From NCBI RefSeq assembly GCF_041146795.1, contig NC_135176.1, forward strand, positions 603,286-667,285: a stretch of DNA of 64,000 nt, in the 5' to 3' direction. The notes beneath the pieces are model-generated. The model had not been told where the DNA came from and did not search any database. It saw only the letters and a program-made list of their open reading frames with translations. This document shows positions 1 to 9,769 of the stretch, one piece after another. The stretch is from Maylandia zebra (lineage: Eukaryota > Chordata > Actinopteri > Cichliformes > Cichlidae). Both the position numbers and the translations under genes were made by a program. How positions within the stretch are numbered: position 1 is the stretch's first letter; every line of letters starts with the position of its first letter.

Positions 1-2044
1 AGAGCCTCCCAGTCGGGGTGTCAGGCAGAGGCGGTTCGGCGGTCAGGGCATCCCGGATAGAGTCCTCCAAGGGCCACCGAAGGGGGGCAGCGAAACAATG
101 AGACGGTAGGATAGGTCCAGGGTCTGACGTGAGGCCGTCCTGGGCGAACTGCCTGGAGAGAGCGTCTGCCTTGGTGTTCTTGGAGCCAGGGCGGTAGGCG
201 AGGTGGAAGTTGTAAGGTTCGAAGAATAAGGCCCAACGGGCCTGCCTTGGGTTGAGCTGCTTGGCAGAACGAATATGGATCAGGTTCTGGTGATCAGTTC
301 AGATCAGAAACGGTTCTTTCGCTCCCAGGAGCCAATGCCGCCACTCTTCCAAGGCCCACTTGATGGCCAGGAGTTCCCGGTCACCGACACCGTACCGTCG
401 CTGCGTGTCAGAGAATTTCCTCGAGAAATAGCAGCACGGGTGAAGTTTCCCATCTGGGCCGTGTTGAGAGAGGACGGCGCCAGCGCCAACATCGGAGGCA
501 TCCACCTCCACCACAAAATCTCCGGCAGGATCAGGGTGGAGCAGGACGGGAGCCGTAGCAAACCAGCGGATAAGGTCTCGGAATGCCTGTTTCGCACCAG
601 GGGGGAGGCAGAAGGGCTTGGGCAGGTTAGCTGGTTTGGTGAGGGATGTCAGTGGGGCGACAATGGTGCTGAAATTGCGGATAAAGCGCCGATAGAAATT
701 GGCAAAGCCCAGGAAGCTCTGTAGCTGCTTAAGGCTGGAGGGCTGAGGCCACTGGGTCACGGCTTGGACCTTTTGCGGGTCCATGGTCAGGCCATTGGAG
801 GAGATGGTGAAGCCCAGGAAGGTGGTGGACCGCTGATGGACGGCACACTTTTCCAGTTTGCAGAACAGCTGGTACTCGAGCAGCCTGCTCAGCACAGCCC
901 GCACATGGCGAATATGGTCCACTTCGGTGCGGGAGTAGATCAAGATGTCATCCAGATAGGCAAACACCAACCGGTCCAGCATGTCCCGCAAGACATCGTT
1001 GATCAGATGTTGGAAGACAGCAGGGCTGTTGCAGAGGCCGAAGGGCATCACCAGATACTCCCAGTGCCCGTTAGGGGTGATGAAGGCCGTCTTCCATTTG
1101 TCCCCTTCCCTAATCCGCACCAAATTGTAGGCGCTGCGTAAGTCTAGTTTGGTGAAGATGCAGGCCTGGGAGAGGGAATCGAGTGCGGTGGATAGCAGAG
1201 GAAGAGGATGGCGGTTCTTAACAGTGATTTTATTCAAGCCCCGGTAGTCTATACAGGGGCGAAGCCCGCCGTCTTTCTTCTTGACAAAGAAGAATCCCGC
1301 AGCTGCAGGGGAGGTAGAAGGGCGAATGAAGCCCTGTTGGAGAGCCTCAGCGACGTACTCCTCCATGGCTTTGTTCTCTGCGGGTGACAGCGAGAACAGG
1401 CGACCACGAGGAGGGACCGCTCCCGGGAGGAGCTCGATGGCCATGTCGTAGGAGCGATGAGGAGGGAGAGCAGAGGCTCGCTTCTTACTGAAGACCTCAG
1501 ATAGGTCATGGTAAGCCGGAGGGATCTTATCCAGATCAATGGGCTCCGGGGGTGACGCCTCTTCTGACTTTGAGTCCTTTCCAGTGCGGAAGAGAAGGCA
1601 GCGGCGTGAACACTGGGGACCCCAGTCCAGGATCTGGCAGGAAGACCACGAGACGTGGGGGTCATGTTGACGGAACCAGGGGTATCCGAGGATGAGAGGA
1701 GAGGAAGTGGCCGAGACTACTAAAAACCGGATCTCCTCCTGATGATCCCCGACAGACATGCGGACTGGCTGGGTCTGGAACTGGATCGGGTAGGGTTGGA
1801 GTGGTCGCCCGTCTACTGAGGTCACCGGGAGGAATCGGTCGACGGAAGTCAACGGAATGCGAAGCCGAGAGGCCAGTTTTTGATCGATGAAGTTCTCAGC
1901 GGCTCCGGTGTCCAGGAGGGCTTCAGATGAGAGCCATTGGTGTTTCAGGTGAAATGTTACCGGTAACAGAAAACGAGAGGGGTCAGAGGAGTGGGAAGGG
2001 CCAGGTGGGACACCCCCGCAGTCTACCTGGCGTCGTCGTTTCCC
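1..2044 (-). pseudogene. pol of Ty3/gypsy element (protease, RT, RNase H), broken by a stop
   Basis: Pol processes the polyprotein and copies element RNA to DNA. In order: an aspartic protease with '[12 protein letters not shown]', a flap-like '[11 protein letters not shown]' region, RT with '[14 protein letters not shown]', '[13 protein letters not shown]', '[13 protein letters not shown]' and the catalytic 'YLDDILIYS', then RNase H with '[16 protein letters not shown]'. The frame stops at TGA 299-301, at a place where the RNase H family normally has Trp. In the same frame the coding sense continues beyond it ('[20 protein letters not shown]', then '[15 protein letters not shown]') to the window edge. 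A single nonsense change therefore interrupts pol. Integrase is outside the window. Expression would need the -1 frameshift at 2038-2044. Confidence 0.88.
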
Positions 2045-2952
2045 GGCCGTAGCGGGCACTGGGGACGACGGTGTCGAGCTGATCCACAGTAGGCGCAGAG
2101 GCCCTCACGCCAGCGTCTCTCTTTCTCCTCTTTGGGGAGTCCACCCAGCTGCATGGGCCCCTCGCTGGATGTGCTGCTTGGGCTAGCCGTGGCTCCATCA
2201 GAGGGGGGTGGAGGTCGCGAAGACGTGGTCCTCTGAGGCTGGAAGGGTTTGAAGACCCGAGGGGTATGGCGAGGCCGTGACATCACACATTGGTCAATCT
2301 TCAGTGCGAGGTCCACGGCCTCATTCAGGGTTTTAGGGGCCTCACGGCCGGTCATCTCGTCTCGGATGTAGTCAGCCAGTCCCTCCAGAAAAATAGAGCG
2401 CAGAGAAGCGTCTCCCCACTGTAGCTTAGCGGCCAGGGTGCGGAATTGAGAGGCAAAGTGACAGACGGGTCGACTGCCCTGGCGTAGATGAAGCAGCTGT
2501 GACTCCACTTCCACTTCGCTGCTCGGGGGAACAAACGTCTTTTTTAATTCCTCCACAAACAGGGCATAGTCATTGCAAGCTGCCGATTTATTGTAGTAGA
2601 GAGCCGCGGCCCATTCCTGAGCCTGGCCAGACAAGAGAGAGGTTAGTAGTGCGACCTTTGCACGGGCGGTGGCGTATTTAGTGGGCTGACACTCGAACAG
2701 CATGTCTAAAGTGGCAAGCAAACCATCAGGTCGGCCATCAACTCCGTTCCACTTGTCTGGTAGTCCAATCCGGGGTTCTGCGCTCACCGGCGCCGGCTGA
2801 CGTTGCAGCGAGGTGATGGAAGTGGAAAGTTGGAGGACAGTTTCGGTGAGGGACTCCACTTTTGTGCACATCCGATCTACCACACCGCGAAGATATAGAA
2901 CTTCGGCTTTCAGCCGTTCGAATTCCGCTGGGCCTATAGCGGGCTCAGACAT
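2023..2952 (-). CDS. gag of Ty3/gypsy element (capsid plus zinc knuckle)
   Basis: Gag forms the cytoplasmic particle that packages retrotransposon RNA. About 309 residues if read from the ATG at 2952 ([11 protein letters not shown]); an in-frame ATG at 3024 would add 24 residues. Residues ~10-55 look like a coiled coil, followed by a gypsy-type capsid region containing '[12 protein letters not shown]' and '[12 protein letters not shown]'. The C-terminus holds a CCHC-like knuckle, '[15 protein letters not shown]'. A basic proline/serine-rich linker lies between them. Gag ends in the overlap with pol, just after a slippery heptamer. The frame is intact. The start is chosen because the sequence upstream of 2952 is basic leader-like sequence, but 3024 is not excluded. 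Confidence 0.85.
   Translation of the reverse strand: MSEPAIGPAEFERLKAEVLYLRGVVDRMCTKVESLTETVLQLSTSITSLQRQPAPVSAEPRIGLPDKWNGVDGRPDGLLATLDMLFECQPTKYATARAKVALLTSLLSGQAQEWAAALYYNKSAACNDYALFVEELKKTFVPPSSEVEVESQLLHLRQGSRPVCHFASQFRTLAAKLQWGDASLRSIFLEGLADYIRDEMTGREAPKTLNEAVDLALKIDQCVMSRPRHTPRVFKPFQPQRTTSSRPPPPSDGATASPSSTSSEGPMQLGGLPKEEKERRWREGLCAYCGSARHRRPQCPLRPGNDDAR
2038..2044 (-). promoter_or_regulatory. Predicted -1 ribosomal frameshift site (G GGA AAC)
   Basis: On the minus strand the gag-pol overlap contains GGGAAAC, a canonical X XXY YYZ slippery heptamer. Zero-frame gag codons start at 2043 (GGA) and 2040 (AAC), exactly the phase required. Slipping back one base gives GGG AAA CGA and enters the pol frame (Gly-Lys-Arg-Arg-Arg), while gag stops five codons later. 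Heptamer and phase are seen; frameshifting itself is inferred. Confidence 0.75.
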
Positions 2953-3322
2953 CCTGTCACGGCGGGGCGAGCTACGCACAGTAGCTCGGCGTGCCTGTGT
3001 AGCGTGCTGACTAGACCCAAGCACGGCTACGGCTAGCGGTGGGTTTGGGAGCAGACACGCAGTTATTCTAGTAACGATCAGTGCGCGAAGCGTGGCTTCG
3101 GAACTGTCGTTACAGACAGAGAGCGAGCGGAGCCGGGAAGAGAAAAAGGATTGAAGGGAAAAACACTCACGGTTGCTGAATCAGGCGGAGACTGACGTCA
3201 GCAGAGTTTCGGAGCTCCTGACACGAAGAGAATGATGTCTGAGCGGCGAACAGGTGGGTGGCGTCTCTCTTTTAACCCCGGCCCCGTGATCAGCTGATCA
3301 CAGCTGTTCACCGGCTGACACA
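2953..3322 (-). repeat. 5' LTR and untranslated leader of the gypsy element
   Basis: Non-coding stretch between the inferred 5' terminus (TGTGTCAGCC at 3322, minus strand) and the gag ATG. It contains a perfect CRE-type octamer TGACGTCA at 3193-3200, a plausible LTR promoter element. The LTR/primer-binding-site boundary could not be fixed because the 3' LTR is off the window. Confidence 0.55.
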
Positions 3323-3933
3323 GCCATGATGTACTATGCCAGGCTTCACTTATGTATGTATAGCTGTCTGCAGGCAGTAACACTTTGGTAGACAGGATAA
3401 GATTGTTAACTTCACAAAAGTGGGTTAAGTGGTCAGCAAACCGAGAACTGCTGTCTGTGAGATCAGCATTAAAATCACCCAAAACATATATACTTGAATA
3501 CTTGAATAAATAAAACCAGCCTACTGAGGTATTCTTGCTCATTTTGACAAGATTCATAGGGAGTATAAATATTAAGAATGATAAAACTGATATTATTCTG
3601 TGTATATTGTATACACCAGTCTACATTCAGTCTAACGGGCTTTATCACAGGGTCTATTTTTTTGTCCCAAAGCACAGCAACCCCTCCAGGTATTCTGCCT
3701 CTGACTATAGCTGTGCTGAGATCAGTTGTTGATTCCCCCACTCCCAAAAAACTTGCCTTTAGACAGTTAAGTTTTCCCAGGTCGTGTTTGGACAACCATG
3801 TCTCCTGCAAGCATAAAATGTCACATTCTGCAAGCAGACTGTCCACAACAATCCGTCGAGCTCTATCCTCTGCACTCTGTCCCAAACGTAGACCATGACA
3901 GTTGTAAGATAATACCCGGATAGACATCTTCAT
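3323..3933 (-). pseudogene. LINE ORF2 apurinic-type endonuclease, N-terminal part
   Basis: The ORF2 endonuclease nicks target DNA to prime reverse transcription. Seen are an N-terminal 'RVLSYNCHGLR', 'CDILCLQETWL' with the catalytic Glu, 'GGVAVLWDKK', 'ILNIYTPYE', then 'GDFNADLTD' and the start of the 'AWHSTSW' block before the gypsy LTR cuts it off. Around 3478-3490 the EN motifs move between frames (the first segment ends after 'VFKYICFG', the second starts at 'VLGDFNADL'), so there is probably a frameshift. The ATG at 3931-3933 overlaps the ORF1 stop. Confidence 0.85.
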
Positions 3934-4800
3934 GTTGATACGTTGGTACCAGAAGGCGCAGTTATCTCCCCTGCTGGATCCACTGTGCTTGGCACCACCG
4001 TACCGGGCTTACGAGGTTCATAAAAACGCCGGACCAGAGCCCCTTCAGGCCAGAGTTCAGGATTGTACATTTCACCCACATCATTACATTCAGCAGTAAC
4101 CTTGAAAGAGCCGAACCTGCTACGTTTACTAGCAATTTTTTGACAGGTCACATCTCTTTTGAGTTTCTCTCTCAAATACAGAGCAAGAGTTTCTGCATCT
4201 ACATCCAGGGCAAATTTAGTGGCAAATACGCTCACCAATTTAGTTTTCACAGCTCTGATTGTACTCACAGCTCCAGGGCCGATAATCGATACAGGTCCAG
4301 GCCTCTTATTGTGTCCAGTGGTAGCAGCATGCATTCCTGAACCCGAATTAACCTTCTCCAGCTTGTGACGAGGCTTGCCATTTTTCACAACTTTACTCCA
4401 TTGTGGGGAGCATGTAAGAAGCACTGTCTCGACGGGATCCTCCGTTGTTGCAGTAGTTTCCATATTACGACCTGAGGCTGTCGTCGGAGCCCGATCTTGA
4501 CCACATAGCAACATCTCCGGACAAAACGCTGAAACTGTCCCAGTCCTTGAAGCAGCCAAAGCTCCAGCTCTCTGCCTTCCGCGCGGGCCGCCTTTACTTC
4601 GACTCCCCCACTGCCCCTCTGGGTGTTTCCCCAGGGCAGGGGTCAGCAACCTTTAACATCCAAAGAGCCACTTGGACCCGGTTTCCACGCAAAAGAAAAC
4701 ACTGGGAGCCGCAAATACTTTTTGAAATCTAAAATGAAGATAACACTGTTTATATTGTTTTTTTTTTTTTACCTTTATGCTTTGTGTGAACAACTAAAGT

Positions 4801-4981
4801 AAGTAAGTAAAGTTTATTTATTAAGCGCTTTTCACAGACAGGCAGTCACAAAGCGCTGTACACAAATATTAAAATAAACAATACAATCAATAGACATTAT
4901 GCACAATGTAAAAGATCAAATGTAAATAATGTAAAGAATATAAAATACTCAGATCAACAAAAGGCTTGTTTGAAAAGAAAG
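4801..4981 (-). mobile_element. 5'-truncated LINE 3' end inside the hAT element
   Basis: A 181 bp minus-strand LINE tail, with the 'aagcgctgtacacaaatatt'-type 3' UTR seen in several fish LINEs. It is flanked by a 10-bp duplication, CAACTAAAGT (4791-4800 and 4982-4991). Retrotransposition into the hAT element is the simplest reading. Confidence 0.75.
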
Positions 4982-5375
4982 CAACTAAAGTGTGTTGCTT
5001 ATGAAATCCATGAAGTGCTACAGAGCAAATTACATTTTATTTATGTAATTAACACATTTTGAACTCTTAAAGAAATATAACAAAAGGAAAGCTGAACTAA
5101 AATGATCCATGTAGCAAGGAAAAACTGTTGTGAGCCGCCACCCTCATATCGCCTTTGGGCTTTTGGAGCCTTGACCTGACTTTTAAAAAGTAATTGGAAA
5201 AAAACCACTATGCTGCTAAAAATAAATAAATAAATAGATATTTGCAAAAAAAGTCTGGCACTGAACAGAAATTGTCGCGCTATGCTCCTTTGTTTATTGT
5301 GCATAAATAGTGAATTGTCCTGACACGATATTGTGTTTCACTTCTGTTATTATGGTACATTGACAAAAACATATA

Positions 5376-6331
5376 CCGTATTTCCCGGACTACAAAGCGC
5401 ACCTGAATATTAGCCGCACAAGCTAAAATCAGGGGAAAATCCTGTTTTGTACATACATTAGCCGCACCTGACTAAAGGCCGCAGGTGTTTCAATGTTGAC
5501 TCATCATATGTAAGAGAATATGCACAAAGGGAATTGTCAGGAAAGAGATGGCTGTTTGGAGACACACCCCTTTTATTAATATTTTGAAAAACAAGTTATG
5601 GGTACATATTTGCACATGTAGTACATAACAATAACCTGCAGCACACCAGAACAATAGATTCAGACTACCTTTTAGGCTCAGGTGCAGTGACACAGCTTTA
5701 ACAAGAAGAAAAGTCAGTCATTCACCATCTTTCTCTTCTTCCTGCCCACTAAAACCACCAAAGTCCTCTTCTCCAGTGTCGGATACGAACAGGCTCAGGA
5801 TGGCTTCGTCATCCACTCTCCGCTTCTCTCCTTCGTTGTCACTTTCAAAACCAAAGAAATCCTCGTTGTCAGAGTCGAACACCCTCAGAAGGGCCGTGGC
5901 GGTGTCCTCCTCTCCATCATGCAGCAGTCCAGCCCTTAGAAATCTGTTGGTGATCGTGGATGTTTTCACACTTTTCCACGCTGTCAGAATCCACCGGTGG
6001 AGTTGGGCATAACTTGCTTTTCGCAAGTTTATCGCCGCTCATCATCCACGCCTCCCGCTGAACGCGTAGCGCTACTTTGAAGTTTGTTTTTCGCGCTACT
6101 TCGTACGGCACTACGTTGCCTGGCGGACGGACACGTGACCAACATACCACTCTTGAACCCCGATCCTTCCGCCAGGCAACGTAGTGCCGTACAACAGCAG
6201 AACAAACAAAACAAATCCTCTTACGATATGACAACAATCATGGACAATCCATAGAAAAGCCGCACCTGACTAAAAGCCGCAGGGTTCAAAGCTGGTGCAA
6301 AAAGTAGCGGCTTATAGCCCGACAATTACGG
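5376..6331 (-). mobile_element. Tigger/pogo-like (Tc1-mariner superfamily) derivative, TA target
   Basis: Inverted ends CCGTATTTCCCGG and CCGTAATTGTCGG are flanked by TA dinucleotides (5374-5375, 6332-6333). The related copy at 54760-55556 lacks this element and shows an uninterrupted 'acatatacttttattcac' site, which fixes the insertion point and the TA duplication. The interior keeps only a transposase C-terminus (5718-6026). Confidence 0.82.
5718..6026 (-). pseudogene. Tigger/pogo-type transposase C-terminal remnant
   Basis: About 102 residues on the minus strand. The 'SYAQLHRWILTAWKSVKTST' segment followed by 'ITNRFLRAGL' resembles the C-terminal end of pogo/Tigger/Jerky-type DDE transposases, where a helix with W...AW precedes 'F..AGI'. 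After it comes an acidic tail rich in Asp/Glu and 'FGFESDNE'-type repeats. The CENP-B-type DNA-binding domain and the catalytic DDE core are absent, so this is a relic. Sequence similarity is judged from memory of the family; a profile search would decide. Confidence 0.6.
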
Positions 6332-6639
6332 TAATTTTATTCACAGGATAAAACAGTTGTTTTGTATCACTAATTGCCCAGTACGATTACAGCATACAGT
6401 CTTATTGTCACTGCTACATTTCTGTAACGCGTACCAGAAATTATTTCTACTACTAATTAATTACCATTGAGTTCAAAGGTCCTATTAATAAACGGTTAAC
6501 GAATGTGTATTTATGAAGAAGATTTGTGAGACTGGTAAACTTATGATACGTACGATGGTCTTTACTTTCTACACGTGCATTTCAAGGTCCTGCACCCATC
6601 CGTCGGTAAACTGTACCTGGGCTTGTTGCAGTGACCTGA

Positions 6640-7003
6640 AGTTACTAAACTTCACGAGTGTATGCACTCACTCCAAGAACTGTGTAATTATAAATATGAG
6701 CGTGGTGAAAGCTGGGCAGCACGCTAACGTCTTTTGTCCCTCTGTGTGCTCGTAAGGATCTGACACTTTCACTGGTTTGATTTTTTTCCTTGTATCTTTT
6801 CTTTGACTTTTCATTAAGTCTGTCTTTGTACGGACCGGCATTGTTCTCCTTCGTTTTGTACATACCTTTTTGGGGGGCAAAGAAAAGCAAGAATTTATTG
6901 GAACCGGAGAATGAACGTTTTGCGGTGCTGCAAATGCTTGCATTTGATGCGGTACTTGGATTGTTTTGCCACGAGTTCCCGGCATGCAATGCGCGAAAGT
7001 CAC
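6640..7003 (-). pseudogene. Decayed captured ORF in hAT element (YqaJ-linked type, tentative)
   Basis: Minus-strand sequence reads 'GPYKDRLNEKSKKRYKEK', then, after frame changes, 'HIYNYTVLGVSAYTREVF' and 'SNFRSLQQAQVQFTDGW'. This resembles the N-terminal region of uncharacterised fish proteins that carry a YqaJ-type nuclease domain ('YPDIxNYL...SxYT...LKxYKSL'). The same fragment, also broken, occurs at 54790-55200. The family assignment is uncertain. What is seen is a shared degenerate coding fragment in two related elements. Confidence 0.35.
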
Positions 7004-7942
7004 GTGGTCTTTCAGTCTCTATACTGTTGTGTTGGTGTGTGTTGGGCTGTGAGCTGAAAAGCTACAGCCGGCTGTGTGCGCACAGCAACCGTGTGTGAAA
7101 AGCGGTCAATAAAGAGATGCTGAAAAGCGTGTTCATGCAAACATCGTCGGGTCTGCTGTGATATGTTTACAATAAGACTTATGGTCCCAGGACTGTAAGC
7201 TGTCATCTGTGAGGCGTGAGCGGTGTTTGTTTTTAACATAGTTCAGGGTGGAGAACAGCTGCTGACATAATGTGGATCCGAAGATCCATAATTGGCCTAC
7301 CTGGGGTTGAAAGTCTCGATAAATGCACGGCGTTTCGGGGGGTACACCGCTTCCGCGAGTGTGACGCTTATTTTCAGCAATGAAAAAATAATAAGATATA
7401 ATTTTATTTTTATATTTCAAAATCACAATAATCTTCCAATTTAGAACTACAAGTTAAAAAAAGAACTAAACACAAATAAAATACACTTCAGCTAAATACC
7501 TAAATACTAATTTATTTTCCCAAACCACCCGGAGCCGCAAAATAAAGACTAAAGAGCCGCATGCGGCTCCGGAGTCGCGGGTTGCCGACCCCTGCCCCAG
7601 GGGAAAGTGGGAAGCGGTCCCTGACCCCATTCAGTGTAACATGCTCAGCCGGTACCTCAGGCCGACACTCAAGAGCAGTCACACGTTGGTCGACCTCCAC
7701 AGCATTGGTCATAACTTGCTCGCAGACATCCGCCTGTAGTTTAACTACATGTTTTAAAGCACCCACCTCAGCACACAGCTGGTCCATTCGCTGTAGTAGA
7801 CAACACATCCATGCTGGAGTATGTAACAGGCGGCAAATCATCCAGGTGATGAGAGACAAATCTTGGGATATTCTCCCCACACTCATTCAGCACTTTAAGA
7901 CATAAATTAATATTGTTGGTGTCTTTATGCTGTCCTTTATAT

Positions 7943-8256
7943 CAGCGGTCCCCAACCTTTTTTTTTGCGCCACGGACCGGTTTGTGACCGACAATATTTT
8001 CACGGACCAGTCTTTAAGGTGTCACGGATAAATACAACAAAATAAAACTAGTACCGGTACCGAAAAAAAGAAGATTTATTCATAACACATGTGAAAAGAC
8101 CCAGGAAAACCGAGTTAACGAAAAAAAACGCTAACAAAATAACGCTGAAAACCGATAAAAACCCTGAAAACCATACATTTCACACCCGACTCTCACTCTC
8201 GCGGCCCGGCACCAAATGACTCACGGACCGGTACCGGTACCGGTTGGGGACCGCTG
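7943..8256. mobile_element. hAT MITE, 314 bp, CAGCGGTCCCCAACC ends
   Basis: Termini CAGCGGTCCCCAACC and GGTTGGGGACCGCTG are flanked by the exact 8-bp duplication CTTTATAT (7935-7942, 8257-8264). No coding capacity. It interrupts the LINE ORF1 region. Confidence 0.93.
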
Positions 8257-8541
8257 CTTTATATCCAACGACTGTGAGGTAGTGAGGCAGAGCTCAAACA
8301 AAACTTTCTTGGAGGCTTCAATCCCCTCAGATTCAAATGTGTTCGTGGCCAACAACAGAATTTCATCCTGACTTAAAGTTTTGATTTTTACAGCAAGGAA
8401 ATTAAGTAGCTCATCCTCTACAATTACCTTTCCATCAGTTGTTTTATATGATCTGGTTTTAATCGTAACCGTATGAAAGTCGGAGCTACGTCTGCACCAC
8501 CACCTGCTACATCCGCCATCTTGCCCACAAGGTATTTTCAT

Positions 8542-9198
8542 GACTGAACTTGTTGCACAAATGGCATCCTATCATGATACCATGTTAGAATTCACCAAAC
8601 TCCTCAGAGTGACTCTTCTTTCACAAAAGTAGAAGCAGTGTAACTCATGCCTAGGTGCTTGATTTTATACACCTGTGGCCATGAAAGTCATTCTGACACC
8701 TGATAATGATTTGGATGGGTGAGTGAATAGTGTCAACATAGTGTAATTTCAGATTTGCAGCTGCATGTTCTGGACTCTCGGGTGAAGAGAAGATGTTCCA
8801 CACCTCTGTTGGTGAGGCGGCTATGCAGATCTGTAGCCTGAAATCTTTGGTGCTTGTCATGACAGTATTAGCCGCGCCAAACAGTATTACTGAAAAAGCT
8901 ACACATAGCTTTTGGCACTGATGGTGCTTTTCCAGATGTGCAAGCTGCCAATTTCACAGGCACGAATGCACCCCCTTCCTATCAAAGGTGCAGGTTTCGA
9001 ACTGAGTGCTGATAACAAGCTGGAGTCCTTAGTCCTGACAAAAGTTAATTTTAAATTAGCTTTGGCCCAGAGAAGATGGCAGTGATTCAGAATCATGTGT
9101 ATTCTTCTTTGTATGATAGAGATTTATCACTATAGGTGAATCACATTTTGCACCCTCACTGTGAAAGTCTATGCCACGAGAAGAAGATTCCGTTCATT
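8542..9198. other. Unassigned sequence between LINE fragments
   Basis: No convincing gene, RNA or repeat boundary was seen here. It may include the 5' UTR of the ORF1 LINE adjoining 8541. Confidence 0.3.
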
Positions 9199-9395
9199 AG
9201 TCGAACCTCGGATACAGGAGGAACAATGCGGTTTTCATCCTGGCCATGGTACACTGGACCAGCTCCTTATCCTCTTGAGGATACTTGAGGTTCAAGGGAG
9301 TTTGCAAAACCAGACTACGTGTGTTTTGTGTACTTAGAGAAGGCATTCAACCCTGTCTCCCGGAGTGTCCTGTGGGAGGTGCTTCAGTTTGCTCA
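9199..9395 (+). pseudogene. Non-LTR reverse transcriptase fragment
   Basis: Plus-strand translation gives 'VEPRIQEEQCGFHPGHGTLD' followed, in another frame, by 'YVCFVYLEKAFNPVSRSVLW'. These correspond to the 'QxGFRPGRGTxDQL' and 'FxDLEKAFDRVPR' blocks of fish LINE reverse transcriptases. The catalytic FADD block is absent, and at least one frameshift separates the two motifs. It is a short relic truncated just before the SINE at 9416. Confidence 0.75.
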
Positions 9396-9415
9396 GTACT
9401 TTGTTCAAGTACCTT

Positions 9416-9726
9416 GGGGCGATCGTGGCTCAAGAGTTGGGAGTTCGCCTTGTAATCAGAAGGTTGCCGGTTCGAGCCCCGGCTCCGACAGTCTCGGTCG
9501 TTGTGTCCTTGGGCGAAACACTTCACCCGTTGCCTACTGGTGGTGGTCAGAGGGCCTGGTGGCGCCAGTGTCCGGCAGCCTCGCCTCTGTCAGTGCGCCC
9601 CAGGGTGGCTGTGGCTACAATGTAGCTGCCATCACCAGTGCGTGAATGGGTGGATGACTGGATGTGTAAAGCGCTTTGGGGTCCTTAGGACCAAGTAAAG
9701 CGCTATACAAATACAGGCCATTTACC
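9416..9726 (+). mobile_element. tRNA-derived SINE, copy 1
   Basis: About 311 bp with a tRNA-like head: an A-box-like TGGCTCAAGAG at 9426-9436 and a B-box GGTTCGAGCCC at 9469-9479. A conserved body follows, then a LINE-like tail ending '...gctatacaaatacaggcca'. A near-identical copy lies inverted at 27558-27866. It resembles widespread percomorph/cichlid SINEs; the family name was not verified. It is an RNA polymerase III type promoter, not a functional tRNA gene. Confidence 0.88.
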
Positions 9727-9769
9727 TTTGGCCACAATACAGCCTCAGTTTTTTTTGAGTATGATGATA

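Larger units (their letters stand above)
1..3322 (-). mobile_element. Ty3/gypsy LTR retrotransposon, truncated by window edge
   Basis: Minus-strand LTR retrotransposon with gag, protease, reverse transcriptase and RNase H in gypsy order. The 5' end (position 3322, first bases TGTGTCAGCC on the minus strand) abuts an interrupted LINE endonuclease reading frame, so the element inserted into that LINE. The integrase, 3' LTR and second target-site copy lie beyond position 1. Pol carries a nonsense codon at 299-301, so this copy is probably not autonomous. Confidence 0.9.
4637..7594. mobile_element. hAT-family DNA transposon (CAGGGGTCAGCAACC ends), non-autonomous
   Basis: Termini CAGGGGTCAGCAACC (left) and GGTTGCCGACCCCTG (right) are inverted repeats. 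Both are flanked by the exact 8-bp duplication CCCCAGGG (4629-4636 and 7595-7602), the hAT hallmark. The 2958 bp body has no recognisable hAT transposase. It contains a truncated LINE 3' tail (4801-4981), a Tigger-like element (5376-6331) and a decayed host-like ORF (about 6640-7003). Part of the body (about 5260-7030) recurs in inverse orientation at 54760-55556. Confidence 0.92.
3323..8541 (-). mobile_element. Two-ORF non-LTR retrotransposon (L2/CR1/Rex-type), split by insertions
   Basis: Minus-strand LINE with ORF1 followed by an endonuclease-type ORF2. Its fragments lie at 8265-8541, 7603-7934, 3930-4636 and 3323-3933. They are separated by a 314 bp hAT MITE (7943-8256) and a 2958 bp hAT element (4637-7594), and end at the gypsy LTR (3322). 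Reading frames resume on the far side of the large hAT insertion. RT and the 3' end lie beyond the gypsy element, off the window. Confidence 0.85.
3930..8541 (-). pseudogene. LINE ORF1 (nucleic-acid-binding protein), interrupted twice
   Basis: ORF1 products bind element RNA. N-terminal part 8265-8541: contains 'DELLNFLAVKIKTLSQDEI' and 'FESEGIEASKKVLFELC'. Middle 7603-7934: a coiled-coil-like 'MDQLCAEVGALKHVVKLQAD' segment, with a frame change before it. C-terminal part 3930-4636: a basic linker, then a conserved RRM-like block with 'VFATKFALDVDAETLALYL' and 'SFKVTAECNDVGEMYNPELW'. The frame flanking the hAT insertion is continuous across its 8-bp target duplication. The stop codon overlaps the ORF2 start in an ATGA arrangement at 3930-3933. 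Confidence 0.75.

Noticed and set aside
9426..9479. Possible tRNA gene (A and B boxes)
   Set aside because: The boxes belong to a SINE head with a LINE-like tail and a second genomic copy; there is no cloverleaf of full tRNA length.
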